Of a stretch of 64,000 nt of DNA, positions 19,286 through 28,393 are shown piece by piece. The notes beneath the pieces were generated by a model. The model was given only the letters and a program-made list of their open reading frames with translations, made no database searches and had not been told where the DNA came from. The position numbers and the translations under genes are program-made. The stretch lies in contig NZ_JAEUAT010000002.1 of assembly GCF_019511525.1 (NCBI RefSeq), positions 62,001 to 126,000 on the forward strand, given 5' to 3'. The stretch's first letter is position 1, and the number at the start of each line of letters is the position of its first letter. The DNA comes from Rhizobium cauense (GTDB lineage: Bacteria; Pseudomonadota; Alphaproteobacteria; Rhizobiales; Rhizobiaceae).

Positions 19286-21666
19286 CGGCCGTCGTTCGGG
19301 ATGTGCAGTGAAATGATGGTGCCAATCGCCTCGCGCGAGCGGATCTTCATTTTGCCGCCGTGAAGGGTCGTCAGAGACCGCGAGATGGCGAGACCAAGGC
19401 CGGAGCCTCCCTTGCTCTTGGCGTATTGGTTTTGCACCTGCTCGAAGGGCTGGCCGATCTTGCCGAGTGCCGCGCGTGGGATGCCGATGCCGGTGTCTGC
19501 GATGGTCAGCATGACGCCGTTGTTAGTGCGACGCGTGCGAACGGCGATGCGGCCGCCTTCGTTGGTAAACTTCACCGCGTTGGACAGCAGGTTGAGCAGG
19601 ATCTGTTTCATGGCGCGGCGATCGGCAGTCAGCCTCATGCCATCGCAAATACGCTGCTCGACGACGATATTCTTCTGTGCTGCCGGAATGGCGGTAAAGC
19701 GCAGGCTCTCCTCGATGAGCGGGGCGAGATCCATGGTCTCACACTCCAGCATCATGTGGCCTGCTTCGATCTTCGACATGTCGAGGATGTCACTGATAAC
19801 ATTCAGCAGATGCTTGCCGCTATCATGGATGTCGCGCGCATATTCGTTGTACTTCGACGACCCAAGCGGGCCAAACATCTGATCCTGCAGGATCTCCGAG
19901 AACCCGAGGATAGCGTTGAGCGGCGTCCGAAGCTCGTGGGACATGTTTGCCAGGAACTCGCTCTTGGCCTGGTTGGCGGCTTCGGCGCGCTCCTTCTCGA
20001 CAAGATAGTTGGAGTTGGCGACAGAGAGCGCCGACTTCTGGCTTTCCAGAGTTTGGCGCGATGCAGACAGATCCCCGATCGTCGCCATGAGTCGACGTTC
20101 GGAATCGCGCAGACGCTCCTGGTTGCGCTTCAGAAGCGTAATATCGGTGCCGACCGAGACCATGCCGCCGTCGCGCGTACGGCGCTCGTTGATCTGCAGC
20201 CAGCGCTCGTCGGCAAGCTGCACCTCGGTCGTGCGAGAATAGCCGGAGCCATCCGCGTCGGCGATGCGGCGCTCGATCACCGGGCGTGCTGCGGCGGCAT
20301 TGACGACGCTGCGCTCGGTGCCGGGAACCAGGACGCTGTCGGGAAGTCCATAGGCCTGCTGGAAGTGCGCGTTGCACATCACCAGACGGTCGTTCTTGTC
20401 CCAGAGCACGAAAGCTTCCGATGTGCACTCGATGGCGTCTGCCAGCCGCTGGTCGGCCTCGGCATAGCGCTGGGCGAGACGATGCTGCTCGGTCACATCC
20501 ATCGCAATGCCGATCATGTGGACGCGGCCGGAATTGGTGCGGATCACCTGGGCGCGAGCGCGCATCCACACATAGTGGCCGCCGGCATGGCGCATACGGA
20601 AGATCTGATCGACCTGACCGGCATCGCCGCGGGCAATCGACCGGGCGATTTCATAGACGCCGCCGTCATCCGGGTGCATCAGGCGGGCCGCATCACTGAA
20701 GCACATCGTCCGGTCCGAGCCGGGAAGCCCGAGCATTTCGTACATGGAACGCGACCAGTAGAATTCGCGCCTCTCGAAATCGAAGTCCCAAAGCCCGCAG
20801 CGGCCCCGAGACAGTGCCGTCTCGACGCGAAGGTTGGACTCTACGAAGATGTCATCGGCTTCGCGAGCACGCTTCACCTGCATGTAGTAGGCATAGAGAA
20901 TGACGAGCAGGATCGAGGAGATGCCTGCGAAGAGCGTCACGTTGAGCGTGACTTCATCTCGCCAGAGCTTGCTTATCCGTTCCAGAGACGTCGCGGCGAT
21001 GACATATCCTCCGGAACCGCCGATCAGGGTAATCTCCGCGTAGTGAGGACGGCCGCTGATCGTCGTTTCGATGACACCGGCACGATCGCCGAAGCGGCGC
21101 ACCGCCGAGATCTCGGAGAAAAAGTCACCAACGCCGGCGCCGAGATAGGCTGAGCCGGCGGCTGTTGCAGCAAACACTTGGCCGCTCGGCTGCACGAGCA
21201 GCACGAAGGCATCATCGTCAAGGCGATCCTGCGGGAGGAAGCGTGCCAGACGAGCCTGCGCCTGCGCGACGTCAGCGGTTTCGAATATTTGATTGGCATC
21301 GGCGAAGGCCGCAGCGGCGGTCGCGGCGGCCAGCGCGGTGGAGTGGCGGGCGGCTGCTTCTGTCCTGCCATACTCGGAAACCATGCCGAAAAAATGCGAT
21401 GCGGCCACAACCGTAAGGAAGGCCACGATCAGTATAGGAATAACGCGCTTCAGGATGATCTCGACTTGGGAGAGGCTGCGCGACGACGATGATGAAACGG
21501 CCGGCCGCCTGGCTGAAAAGCCATCGCGCCAAGCCAGGAGGCTGTCGAAATCGACACGCAGCCGCCCATCGGCTGCGGTTGCCCGCCGCACGTTCATCAT
21601 CTTTTCAGCCCTGATCCCTCGTGTGATTCGCAGCGCCGCTCGCCCGAACCTAACCCAATGAATCAT
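19282..21666 (-). CDS. pleC: PAS-domain sensor kinase of the PleC/PdhS family
   Basis: A 794-residue hybrid of sensor and kinase parts. Membrane helices at about residues 72-92 and 243-263 flank an extracytoplasmic region. Two PAS segments follow (about 280-400 and 405-520), then a coiled linker and a phospho-acceptor box SHELRTPLNAILGFSEI with H577. The next stretch (FGPLGSSKYNEYARDI) is the hallmark of kinases that act on DivK (PleC, DivJ, PdhS). ATPase motifs NLLSNAVKFT and GSGLGLAIS are present. Position beside glnE and pepN matches my recollection of the pleC locus of S. meliloti. A shorter start at 21600 (MMNVRRATAADG) is possible. Likely role: cell-cycle and polarity control. Confidence 0.8.
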   Translation of the reverse strand: MIHWVRFGRAALRITRGIRAEKMMNVRRATAADGRLRVDFDSLLAWRDGFSARRPAVSSSSSRSLSQVEIILKRVIPILIVAFLTVVAASHFFGMVSEYGRTEAAARHSTALAAATAAAAFADANQIFETADVAQAQARLARFLPQDRLDDDAFVLLVQPSGQVFAATAAGSAYLGAGVGDFFSEISAVRRFGDRAGVIETTISGRPHYAEITLIGGSGGYVIAATSLERISKLWRDEVTLNVTLFAGISSILLVILYAYYMQVKRAREADDIFVESNLRVETALSRGRCGLWDFDFERREFYWSRSMYEMLGLPGSDRTMCFSDAARLMHPDDGGVYEIARSIARGDAGQVDQIFRMRHAGGHYVWMRARAQVIRTNSGRVHMIGIAMDVTEQHRLAQRYAEADQRLADAIECTSEAFVLWDKNDRLVMCNAHFQQAYGLPDSVLVPGTERSVVNAAAARPVIERRIADADGSGYSRTTEVQLADERWLQINERRTRDGGMVSVGTDITLLKRNQERLRDSERRLMATIGDLSASRQTLESQKSALSVANSNYLVEKERAEAANQAKSEFLANMSHELRTPLNAILGFSEILQDQMFGPLGSSKYNEYARDIHDSGKHLLNVISDILDMSKIEAGHMMLECETMDLAPLIEESLRFTAIPAAQKNIVVEQRICDGMRLTADRRAMKQILLNLLSNAVKFTNEGGRIAVRTRRTNNGVMLTIADTGIGIPRAALGKIGQPFEQVQNQYAKSKGGSGLGLAISRSLTTLHGGKMKIRSREAIGTIISLHIPNDGR

Positions 21667-21745
21667 TGGTGATTCGCCTTGTCCAGAGGAAAAGGTAAAA
21701 ATCTGTTAACTGATTCTAGATGCTGATTTTTCTTCGGCGGTAGAA

Positions 21746-21772
21746 TGGCCGCTGCGTGTCATGCAGCGGCCA
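21746..21772 (-). terminator. Hairpin downstream of pepN
   Basis: A perfect 10-base stem, TGGCCGCTGC (21746-21755) with GCAGCGGCCA (21763-21772), and a 7-base loop. It lies 11 bases beyond the pepN stop. There is no T run immediately after it on the minus strand, so it may be a processing or weak termination signal. Confidence 0.5.
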
Positions 21773-21783
21773 GCGCGGGCAAA

Positions 21784-24432
21784 TCAGCCTTTTAGCGTGC
21801 GCTCTACGATGTCGCGGACGTCGGTCGAAAGCTCTGACGATCGTTCGATTTCCAGCAGCGCCGAACGCGCGTGGTCGGCCCGCACCGGCTCCAGGGAGCG
21901 CCAGGAGCGCATCGATGTCAGGATGCGAGCGGCCAATTGTGGGTTGCGACGGTCGATGTCGAGTATCTCCCGGGAGAGGAAGCGGTAACCTTCCCCATCG
22001 GCGCGGCCGAAGCCGGTCGGATTGGCAAAGGCGAAGGTCCCGACAAGCGAACGGACACGATTGGGGTTGGTCCGCTTGAACAGAGGATTGTCCATCAGCT
22101 TCAACACCCGATCGAGAGTGTTTGCGCCAGGGATGGTTGCTTGAACCGAGAACCATTTGTCGACGACCAGTGCGTTCTCAGAGAAGCGATCCCGGAAAGC
22201 TGACAACGCCTCGACCGCTTCCGCGCTGTCGGGGAAGCGGTGCGCAAGGATCGTCAGCGAATGCAGCAGATCGGTCATGTTGTTGGCCGCATCGAAGGCT
22301 GCCTTGGCGCGCGCCGGAAGGTTCTCAGCATACGAAAGATAAGTAAGGGCGGCGTTGCGCAAAGCGCGGCGGCCGGCGCTCGTTGAATCAGGGCTGAAGG
22401 CGCCAGGTGTCGTCATAGATTCGTAGAGCGAAGCGAAGGTAGCCTTTCCCGCGTCGGCGACCTGCTTGATGATCGTCTGGCGTCCGGCATGGATCGCGTC
22501 CGGATCGTTGTTGCCACCGAGTTCGCGGGCGATATCAGCTTCGCTCGGCAGGGCAAGGGCCTGGGCACGGAAGGCAGGCTCGAGGTTCTCGTCCGCCGCG
22601 GCTGCTACCAACGTATCGACGAAGGTCTGCTCGGAAACGACGGCCTTGGCTTCCCGGGCGTCGCGAGCCGCCGTCAGCAGGTTTGGAAGTGCGAGGTCGG
22701 TCAACGCCTGCCAACGGGCAAAATGGTCGGTCTCATATCGCGCGAGCAAGGCAAGGTCGGCCGGTGTCTGATCGAAATGGAGGTTGATTGGTGCCGAGAA
22801 ACTGCGGTTGATCGAGACGACCGGCCGCGAGGGAACGCCGTGGAAGAGCGCCGTTTGCGTCCGGGCGGTCAGATGCAGCACGTTGCCGGCATATTCCGCA
22901 CCTTCGACGGAAGCCGGAACAAGCGCCGCACCGGTCTCGTCGAAGAGCTGAAGGCTCAGCGGGATGTGCATCGGCTTCTTCTCGGACTGACCGGGTGTCG
23001 CCGGGACCATCTGCTCGAGCGAAAGGCTGAACGTCTTTGCGGCAGCGTCATAGGAGCCCGAGGCCGTAACCAGCGGCGTTCCGGCCTGATGGTACCAGAG
23101 CGAGAATTGTGCGAGGTCGCGACCACTGGCGTCCTCGAAGCATTTGACGAAGTCCTCAATCGTGACGGCTTGGCCGTCGTGACGATCGAAGTAGAGGTTC
23201 ATGCCCTTCTTGAACGTGTCCTTGCCGAGCAGCGTTGCGATCATTCGCGTGACTTCGCTACCCTTCTCGTAGACTGTCGTCGTGTAGAAGTTGTTGATCT
23301 CACGGTATTTCGTGGGCCGAACCGGATGCGCGAGGGGACCCGAATCCTCAGGAAATTGCTCGGATTTCAGGTGTCGGACCTCGGCGATACGCTTGACTGG
23401 GCGTGAGCGCTGGTCGGCCGAGAACTCGTGATCGCGATAGACGGTCAGACCCTCTTTCAGGCACAGCTGGAACCAGTCGCGGCAAGTGATGCGGTTGCCG
23501 GTCCAGTTGTGAAAGTACTCGTGCGCGATGATCGCCTCGATGTTGGCATAGTCGCTGTCCGTCGCCGTTTCCGGATCGGCAAGGACGTACTTGTCGTTGA
23601 AGACGTTGAGACCCTTGTTCTCCATGGCGCCCATGTTGAAGTCGGAAACGGCGACGATCATGAAGATATCGAGATCGTACTCGCGTCCGAAGACTTCTTC
23701 GTCCCACTTCATCGAGCGCTTCAGCGCGTCCATCGCGTAGGCGGCGCGCGGCTCCTTGCCGTGCTCGACATAGATCTTCAGCGCGACTTCGCGACCGGAC
23801 ATCGTCGTGAACGTATCTTCGATGACACCGAGGTCGCCGGCAACCAATGCAAAGAGATAGCTCGGCTTCGGATGCGGATCGAACCAGGCAGCAAAGTGCT
23901 TGCCCTCGCCATAGCCGGCGCCGCCAAGGAAGTTGCCGTTCGACAGCAGCAGGGGATTGGCGGCCTTGTCGGCAATGATGTTGACTGTGTAGGGTGCCAG
24001 CACGTCCGGGCGGTCGGGGAAATAGGTGATACGCTGGAAGCCTTCGGCTTCGCACTGCGTGCAGTAGATACCACCCGTGCGATAGAGACCCATCAGCTTC
24101 GTGTTGGCTTCAGGGTTGATAATCGTTGTGATCGTGAGTTCAAACGGATCGGATGCCGGCAGATCGCGGACGGTCAGGCTTTCGGGAGTTGCGGTATATT
24201 GCTCCGCCGGCATTTCCATCTGGTCAAGCAGCAGGCCGGAAAGGGTGAGTTCATCACCATCAAGCACCAGTGGCGCTTTGGGATCGGAGCCTTCGCGGCG
24301 GTGGAAGATAAGTCTCGCTTCTACCTTGGTTTCCGTGGGATCGAGTTCGAAGGTGAGGTCCACGCGTTCCAGAACGAACTCGGTGGGCTGGTAGTCTGCC
24401 AGATTGATGACCTGGCCGATATCTGTACGCAT
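21784..24432 (-). CDS. pepN: Aminopeptidase N
   Basis: The ATG at 24432 gives 882 residues and follows AGGGA at a good distance; the frame is open to 24492 but the extension is not family-like. It is an M1 zinc metallopeptidase. The exopeptidase motif GAMEN is at 268-272 and zinc ligands are in HEYFH (304-308), with a later glutamate in the same domain (LKEGLTVYRDHEFS). A C-terminal helical domain follows. It removes N-terminal residues from peptides in the cytoplasm. Length is as usual for PepN (about 870-890). Confidence 0.95.
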   Translation of the reverse strand: MRTDIGQVINLADYQPTEFVLERVDLTFELDPTETKVEARLIFHRREGSDPKAPLVLDGDELTLSGLLLDQMEMPAEQYTATPESLTVRDLPASDPFELTITTIINPEANTKLMGLYRTGGIYCTQCEAEGFQRITYFPDRPDVLAPYTVNIIADKAANPLLLSNGNFLGGAGYGEGKHFAAWFDPHPKPSYLFALVAGDLGVIEDTFTTMSGREVALKIYVEHGKEPRAAYAMDALKRSMKWDEEVFGREYDLDIFMIVAVSDFNMGAMENKGLNVFNDKYVLADPETATDSDYANIEAIIAHEYFHNWTGNRITCRDWFQLCLKEGLTVYRDHEFSADQRSRPVKRIAEVRHLKSEQFPEDSGPLAHPVRPTKYREINNFYTTTVYEKGSEVTRMIATLLGKDTFKKGMNLYFDRHDGQAVTIEDFVKCFEDASGRDLAQFSLWYHQAGTPLVTASGSYDAAAKTFSLSLEQMVPATPGQSEKKPMHIPLSLQLFDETGAALVPASVEGAEYAGNVLHLTARTQTALFHGVPSRPVVSINRSFSAPINLHFDQTPADLALLARYETDHFARWQALTDLALPNLLTAARDAREAKAVVSEQTFVDTLVAAAADENLEPAFRAQALALPSEADIARELGGNNDPDAIHAGRQTIIKQVADAGKATFASLYESMTTPGAFSPDSTSAGRRALRNAALTYLSYAENLPARAKAAFDAANNMTDLLHSLTILAHRFPDSAEAVEALSAFRDRFSENALVVDKWFSVQATIPGANTLDRVLKLMDNPLFKRTNPNRVRSLVGTFAFANPTGFGRADGEGYRFLSREILDIDRRNPQLAARILTSMRSWRSLEPVRADHARSALLEIERSSELSTDVRDIVERTLKG

Positions 24433-24595
24433 GGTGTTCCCTGAAGGCCTTGAGCGGATGACTGCTTTGTATGCGGAGTGGGCACCCCGCAAATTTTGAC
24501 GGGCATGATTGCATTAAAGTCTGAACTAAAGTTAAAGCGAAATCGCGGCAGCGGAAGATTTCGCAGCTCTGGGAACGGTATATCCGGTGTGGTTG

Positions 24596-25708
24596 TTACT
24601 GGGATTTCAGGTTGAGGGCGGCCTTGATGGCCTCGTCGTCTTCTGTGCGCTGAACGACAACGCCATGCCAGCCCAAGCCATCATAGTCCTCGTAGCCGAG
24701 CGTCCTGGCGAATGCGACGATCGAGCCATTGTTGTCGTAATAGCTGCCGCGCAGCGCGCCGGACTGATTCTGGAGTGCAAAATGGCTGAAGAGAAGGCTG
24801 GGATTGCTGGCTGCGATGATCCTGTTTGATCCGTCGAGCAGCATCACGGTTGTTTTCTCAGCTACCTGCGGCGGGAGGTTTGCCTCCTTCTCCACGATTG
24901 CCTGTCCTTGCTTCTGCCAGTCGAAGTACACACCGAGGGTTCCCACAATCTTGCCGTCAAGCTTGCCACCCTGGCGCACAGCCGTTGCATAGACGAGCGC
25001 CGTCCGATTGTCGTGAAGGTGGCTCTCTCGAACCTCATCGACAGTATAATCGTCCCCGGACGCGCAGCGAACCGCAGCCTGGAACCAGCCGTCGTTCGCA
25101 AGCTGCCTGTTGGCGATCTTGCGCTGAAACTCGGGATTTGCGGAGGCGATCACCTGACCGGAGGTATCCGTCAGAACGAGGTCGAGATAGACGGTATAGA
25201 AGCGGTTGATAACGCCCAGTCGTTCGGCGGCAACGGCTGCGGTTTCCTTGTTCGGGGACTGCAACGCCTGCCAAAGCGCAGCATCTGTCGCCCACCACCG
25301 AACATCGGCTGTTCGCTCGAAGAGATTGCGGACGATCAGTTGCACCAGGGTCTGGGCGAGATCAGTAAGCCTCACGCCTTCCATCTCGTTCACGAGCGAT
25401 TCCGCCATTCGGCGAGAGCGCCCGATGCGTCCGAGAACGTTGCTCTCGAATTTTGCCGAAATGTCGCTTGCGACCTGTGCCAATCTTTGCACCTCGTTGG
25501 CAACGACGGCAAAGCCCTTGCCAGCCTCGCCGGCGCGGGCGGCTTCGATCAGCGCATTGATGGCAAGCAGCTTGATCTGTTTCACCACATGCGTATTCGC
25601 GGCACTGAAATTCTCGAGATCGGTGCCTATCCCCTCCGTCACGACTCGCATTGAGCGTGGTGTGGCAACCATCGGCTGGTCGATGTCTCTGGGTTTGAAC
25701 TGCGTCAT
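24596..25708 (-). CDS. Soluble chemoreceptor-like protein: short MCP tip at N terminus, Cache-like C terminus
   Basis: A 370-residue protein with no membrane helix. Residues 44-77 carry the receptor hairpin tip (LLAINALIEAARAGEAGKGF and VVANEVQRLA), the part that contacts CheA/CheW. The coiled-coil arms and methylation helices of normal chemoreceptors are absent or very short. From about residue 110 the rest looks like a Cache/PDC-type sensor (WFQAAVRCASGDDY, VGTLGVYFDWQKQGQAI). The domain order is therefore reversed and the signalling part minimal. It is monocistronic between pepN and a DMT permease. Function is unknown; a signalling role is inferred from the tip. Confidence 0.7.
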   Translation of the reverse strand: MTQFKPRDIDQPMVATPRSMRVVTEGIGTDLENFSAANTHVVKQIKLLAINALIEAARAGEAGKGFAVVANEVQRLAQVASDISAKFESNVLGRIGRSRRMAESLVNEMEGVRLTDLAQTLVQLIVRNLFERTADVRWWATDAALWQALQSPNKETAAVAAERLGVINRFYTVYLDLVLTDTSGQVIASANPEFQRKIANRQLANDGWFQAAVRCASGDDYTVDEVRESHLHDNRTALVYATAVRQGGKLDGKIVGTLGVYFDWQKQGQAIVEKEANLPPQVAEKTTVMLLDGSNRIIAASNPSLLFSHFALQNQSGALRGSYYDNNGSIVAFARTLGYEDYDGLGWHGVVVQRTEDDEAIKAALNLKSQ

Positions 25709-25927
25709 GGACGGGATCCCGGTGGCAAGCTGAAACGGCAGGCTAGAAAAAATGAGGACTGAAATATTGGCTCATGAAAGCGGCCTGATGGTTCTCAAAA
25801 CGTTAACGTCATGGATGTGTTGGCTGAACATTTTTGGGCGCATATGAATGGTGATTAAATTTTGTGCCGCTTTGCGGGTTTCGCTAGTGCGCAAACTTTC
25901 GGATTTTTCATCTGTTCATTCGGCGCA

Positions 25928-25944
25928 ACGACTGTCACAGTCGT
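25928..25944. promoter_or_regulatory. Perfect inverted repeat upstream of the DMT permease gene
   Basis: ACGACTG (25928-25934) and CAGTCGT (25938-25944) form a 7-base inverted repeat with a 3-base spacer, 58 bases before the permease start. It could be an operator or a small RNA hairpin. The rest of the 294-base spacer (25709-26002) is comparatively AT-rich and holds no convincing gene. Confidence 0.35.
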
Positions 25945-26002
25945 CTTGCGTCGAGTCTGGCGCGTTCTCCTGCCTCAAAACAGCAATCTATGAGTTCACG
26001 AC

Positions 26003-26932
26003 ATGCGGCCGGCTTTGGAAAACCCGATGAAGGGAATTGTGTGCAAGGTAGGCTCGGTCGTCATCTTCCTTGCAATGCAGACCTTCATAAAGCTCGCCGG
26101 TAGCGACATCCCGCCAGGGCAGGTGACTTTCTGCCGCTCCTTCTTCGCTCTGTTTCCGATCATTGCCTACCTGGCCTATCACGGCCAGTTGCGATCGGCT
26201 TTCCACACGACCAATCCGATCGGTCACCTGAAGCGAGGGACTCTTGGAATCATATCAATGGGACTCGGCTTCTATGGGTTGCTGCACCTGCCGCTGCCCG
26301 AGGCGATTGCGCTCGGCTACGCGATGCCGCTGGTCGCCGTAATCTTTGCAGCGGTGTTCCTTGGCGAGGCAGTGCGAATTTATCGCTGGAGCGCAGTGCT
26401 GTTCGGTATGGTGGGCGTGGCCATCATATCATGGCCGAAGCTCACGCTTTTCAGCGAGGGCGGCGTCCAGGCGGAACAGGCGATCGGTGCAATCTCTGTG
26501 CTGTTGGCCTCCGTGCTGGGTGGCATGGCGATGATCCAGGTGCGCCGATTGGTCGAGGAAGAGAAGACTGCAACGATCGTCCTCTATTTTTCGATAACTG
26601 CCACGGTGTTTTCGCTCCTGACGGTGCCGTTCGGCTGGCAATTGCTCGCGCCGGAGCCGCAACTGTTTCTGATCGCGGCCGGTTTCTGTGGTGGCGTAGC
26701 ACAAATCCTGCTGACGGAGAGTTATCGGCACGCGGATGTCTCAACCGTTGCTCCGTTCGAGTACACATCGATCGTTATCGGCGCGGTGATCGCCTATTTC
26801 ATCTTTGGCGATGTGCCGAGTGGCCATACCCTGGTAGGCACAGTGATTGTCGTAGCTGCAGGAATATTCATCATCTACCGAGAGCATAAGCTTGAACTGG
26901 AACGGCGCGCTGCACGGCAAGCAGGTTCGTAA
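26003..26932 (+). CDS. DMT-superfamily (EamA) permease
   Basis: A 309-residue membrane protein with about ten hydrophobic helices arranged as two EamA repeats (about 10-145 and 160-298). It resembles drug/metabolite or amino-acid exporters. The start could also be the ATG at 26027 (MKGIVCKVGSVVI), which places the first helix at the N terminus. The protein ends in a short basic cytoplasmic tail (REHKLELERRAARQ). Substrate cannot be told from the sequence. Confidence 0.85.
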   Translation: MRPALENPMKGIVCKVGSVVIFLAMQTFIKLAGSDIPPGQVTFCRSFFALFPIIAYLAYHGQLRSAFHTTNPIGHLKRGTLGIISMGLGFYGLLHLPLPEAIALGYAMPLVAVIFAAVFLGEAVRIYRWSAVLFGMVGVAIISWPKLTLFSEGGVQAEQAIGAISVLLASVLGGMAMIQVRRLVEEEKTATIVLYFSITATVFSLLTVPFGWQLLAPEPQLFLIAAGFCGGVAQILLTESYRHADVSTVAPFEYTSIVIGAVIAYFIFGDVPSGHTLVGTVIVVAAGIFIIYREHKLELERRAARQAGS

Positions 26933-27127
26933 AGGCGCGCGCAATTCAGGTCGGATGATCGTATTGCCGAGGTTTTACCTTCTGCGAACGAAATAGTGAT
27001 CGGCATTCGAACGGTTGATGCCGTCGCTGAACTTGACGAAGCGTCACTTATTCTTGAATGCGCATATTATGGGTTGATCGGATGCCATGGGGGTGCCGGC
27101 GCCGGGCGGGTGTGCGTCGGGAGAAAA

Positions 27128-28009
27128 ATGCCGTTTAATGCCGAAGAGTTGGTTGCCGATCCGAAATTTATCCTGGCTATCCGCTTCCATGCGGAACGCA
27201 TGCGCGTCATCTTCAATGCCGGCCCGCGGCTGGCGCGACTGCTAGCCTCCCAACAACGGTGGCTCCTAACGCAGACCGCGTACGCCTTGGCCATGGAGCG
27301 CGATCCTGCCGATGCGACGTCCGGCTTCACCGCCGCGCGACTGGTTGGGGAGATCACGTCGCGCAAGGTGGCCAGTCGCAACACGGTGCTGAGTTTTATT
27401 GACGAACTCCTGACCTATCGCTTCATCGCATACGAACCTGGAGCGGAACGGCGGCGCCCGCGCCACTTTGAGCCAGCTGACATTAGTCACCAGGCGATGT
27501 TCGGCTGGTTGATCTCGAACCTTGGCGCTCTTGATATGCTGGATGGCGGCGGTCGTGTCGCCTGCGTGGAGGCTCATCCGGAACTGATTCGCACGTTACA
27601 ACCGCGAATCGCACGAAATTGCCTTCAGGATCTCCTTTGGCGGGAGCCCTCAGAGCATGTGGCGCTGTTCCTTTGGAATGACGCCGGCGGACTGATAGTC
27701 GACCATCTCGTCTCCCGAATTGATCTGGAGGGGAGTGATCCGGAGCGCTTCGTCGTCGGTCACCTAGATAGCCGTGCTCTGGCAGCAGACCTCATGATGT
27801 CGCGCACGCACCTTCAACGGCTTTTCTCAAAGGCAGCGCAGCACGGATCGCTTGGCTGGGATACAACAGACAAGAAGCTTGTGCTTTGGATGTCCCGCTC
27901 GTTTCTGGAGCAATACAGCCAGTGGCAAGCGATCAAGTTCGCTTATGTGGAGGAGGCGTTCCACTGGGGGACGGGGCAGAAGCGGCGAGTCGCTAACGGG
28001 CCGGCGTGA
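27128..28009 (+). CDS. Unrecognised protein with two possible winged-helix regions
   Basis: The ATG at 27128 follows GGGAGA at a good distance; it gives 293 residues, although the frame is open to 26996. I do not recognise the family. Residues about 48-108 read like a MarR-type winged helix (LLTQTAYALAMERD, then SRNTVLSFIDELLTYRFI). Residues about 223-250 read like a second helix-turn-helix (LDSRALAADLMMSRTHLQRL). No membrane segment or enzyme motif is visible. It may be a transcription factor. It follows the permease in the same direction with a 195-base gap, so a regulator of that permease is possible but unproven. Confidence 0.55.
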   Translation: MPFNAEELVADPKFILAIRFHAERMRVIFNAGPRLARLLASQQRWLLTQTAYALAMERDPADATSGFTAARLVGEITSRKVASRNTVLSFIDELLTYRFIAYEPGAERRRPRHFEPADISHQAMFGWLISNLGALDMLDGGGRVACVEAHPELIRTLQPRIARNCLQDLLWREPSEHVALFLWNDAGGLIVDHLVSRIDLEGSDPERFVVGHLDSRALAADLMMSRTHLQRLFSKAAQHGSLGWDTTDKKLVLWMSRSFLEQYSQWQAIKFAYVEEAFHWGTGQKRRVANGPA

Positions 28010-28051
28010 TCGGGCGCCAAGGGTAAGAGGCCAGCGGACGCCGGCCTCGAC

Positions 28052-28243
28052 TCAGTACTGCTGGAAATCTGCAAAGATAGCAGCAGGGCGCGCAATGCGT
28101 CCGCTGGCGCCGGTGCCGCGAGCAATCATTTGCTCATTGGTGGCGAAGCCGATGCGGCTGTAGCTTTGCGTTGTGCGACCTTGCTCATTGGCAAGGCGAA
28201 GGGTTTCAAACCCGCAGTGAATAGGACGGAAACGAGTAGTCAT
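28052..28243 (-). CDS. Small conserved-looking hypothetical protein
   Basis: 63 residues from the ATG at 28243 (MTTRFRPIHCGFETLRLAN), with AGGAACC upstream. The sequence is basic and polar, with no membrane helix. The frame is open a further 27 codons upstream, but that part overlaps AT-rich promoter-like DNA. It sits alone between the two-winged-helix gene and the glycosylase gene. Function unknown. Confidence 0.5.
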   Translation of the reverse strand: MTTRFRPIHCGFETLRLANEQGRTTQSYSRIGFATNEQMIARGTGASGRIARPAAIFADFQQY

Positions 28244-28393
28244 TGCCTTGGTTCCTGTTGATTCCTCCCAAGACACAATGTGAATATTGCATTGCAACAT
28301 GGATTTTGCAACGCATCTGAACAAGCATCAGGTATGCAAAAATCGCATAGATATTTTCACAAAACGTTTAGATTTGCCTATATTAAATGCAGA

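Noticed and set aside
19360..21153. 597-codon open frame antisense to the PleC-like kinase
   Set aside because: It is a shadow of the kinase frame, which carries all histidine-kinase motifs.
28020..28050. Terminator after the two-winged-helix gene
   Set aside because: GAGGCC and GGCCTC can pair, but only over 6 bases, and no T run follows on either strand.
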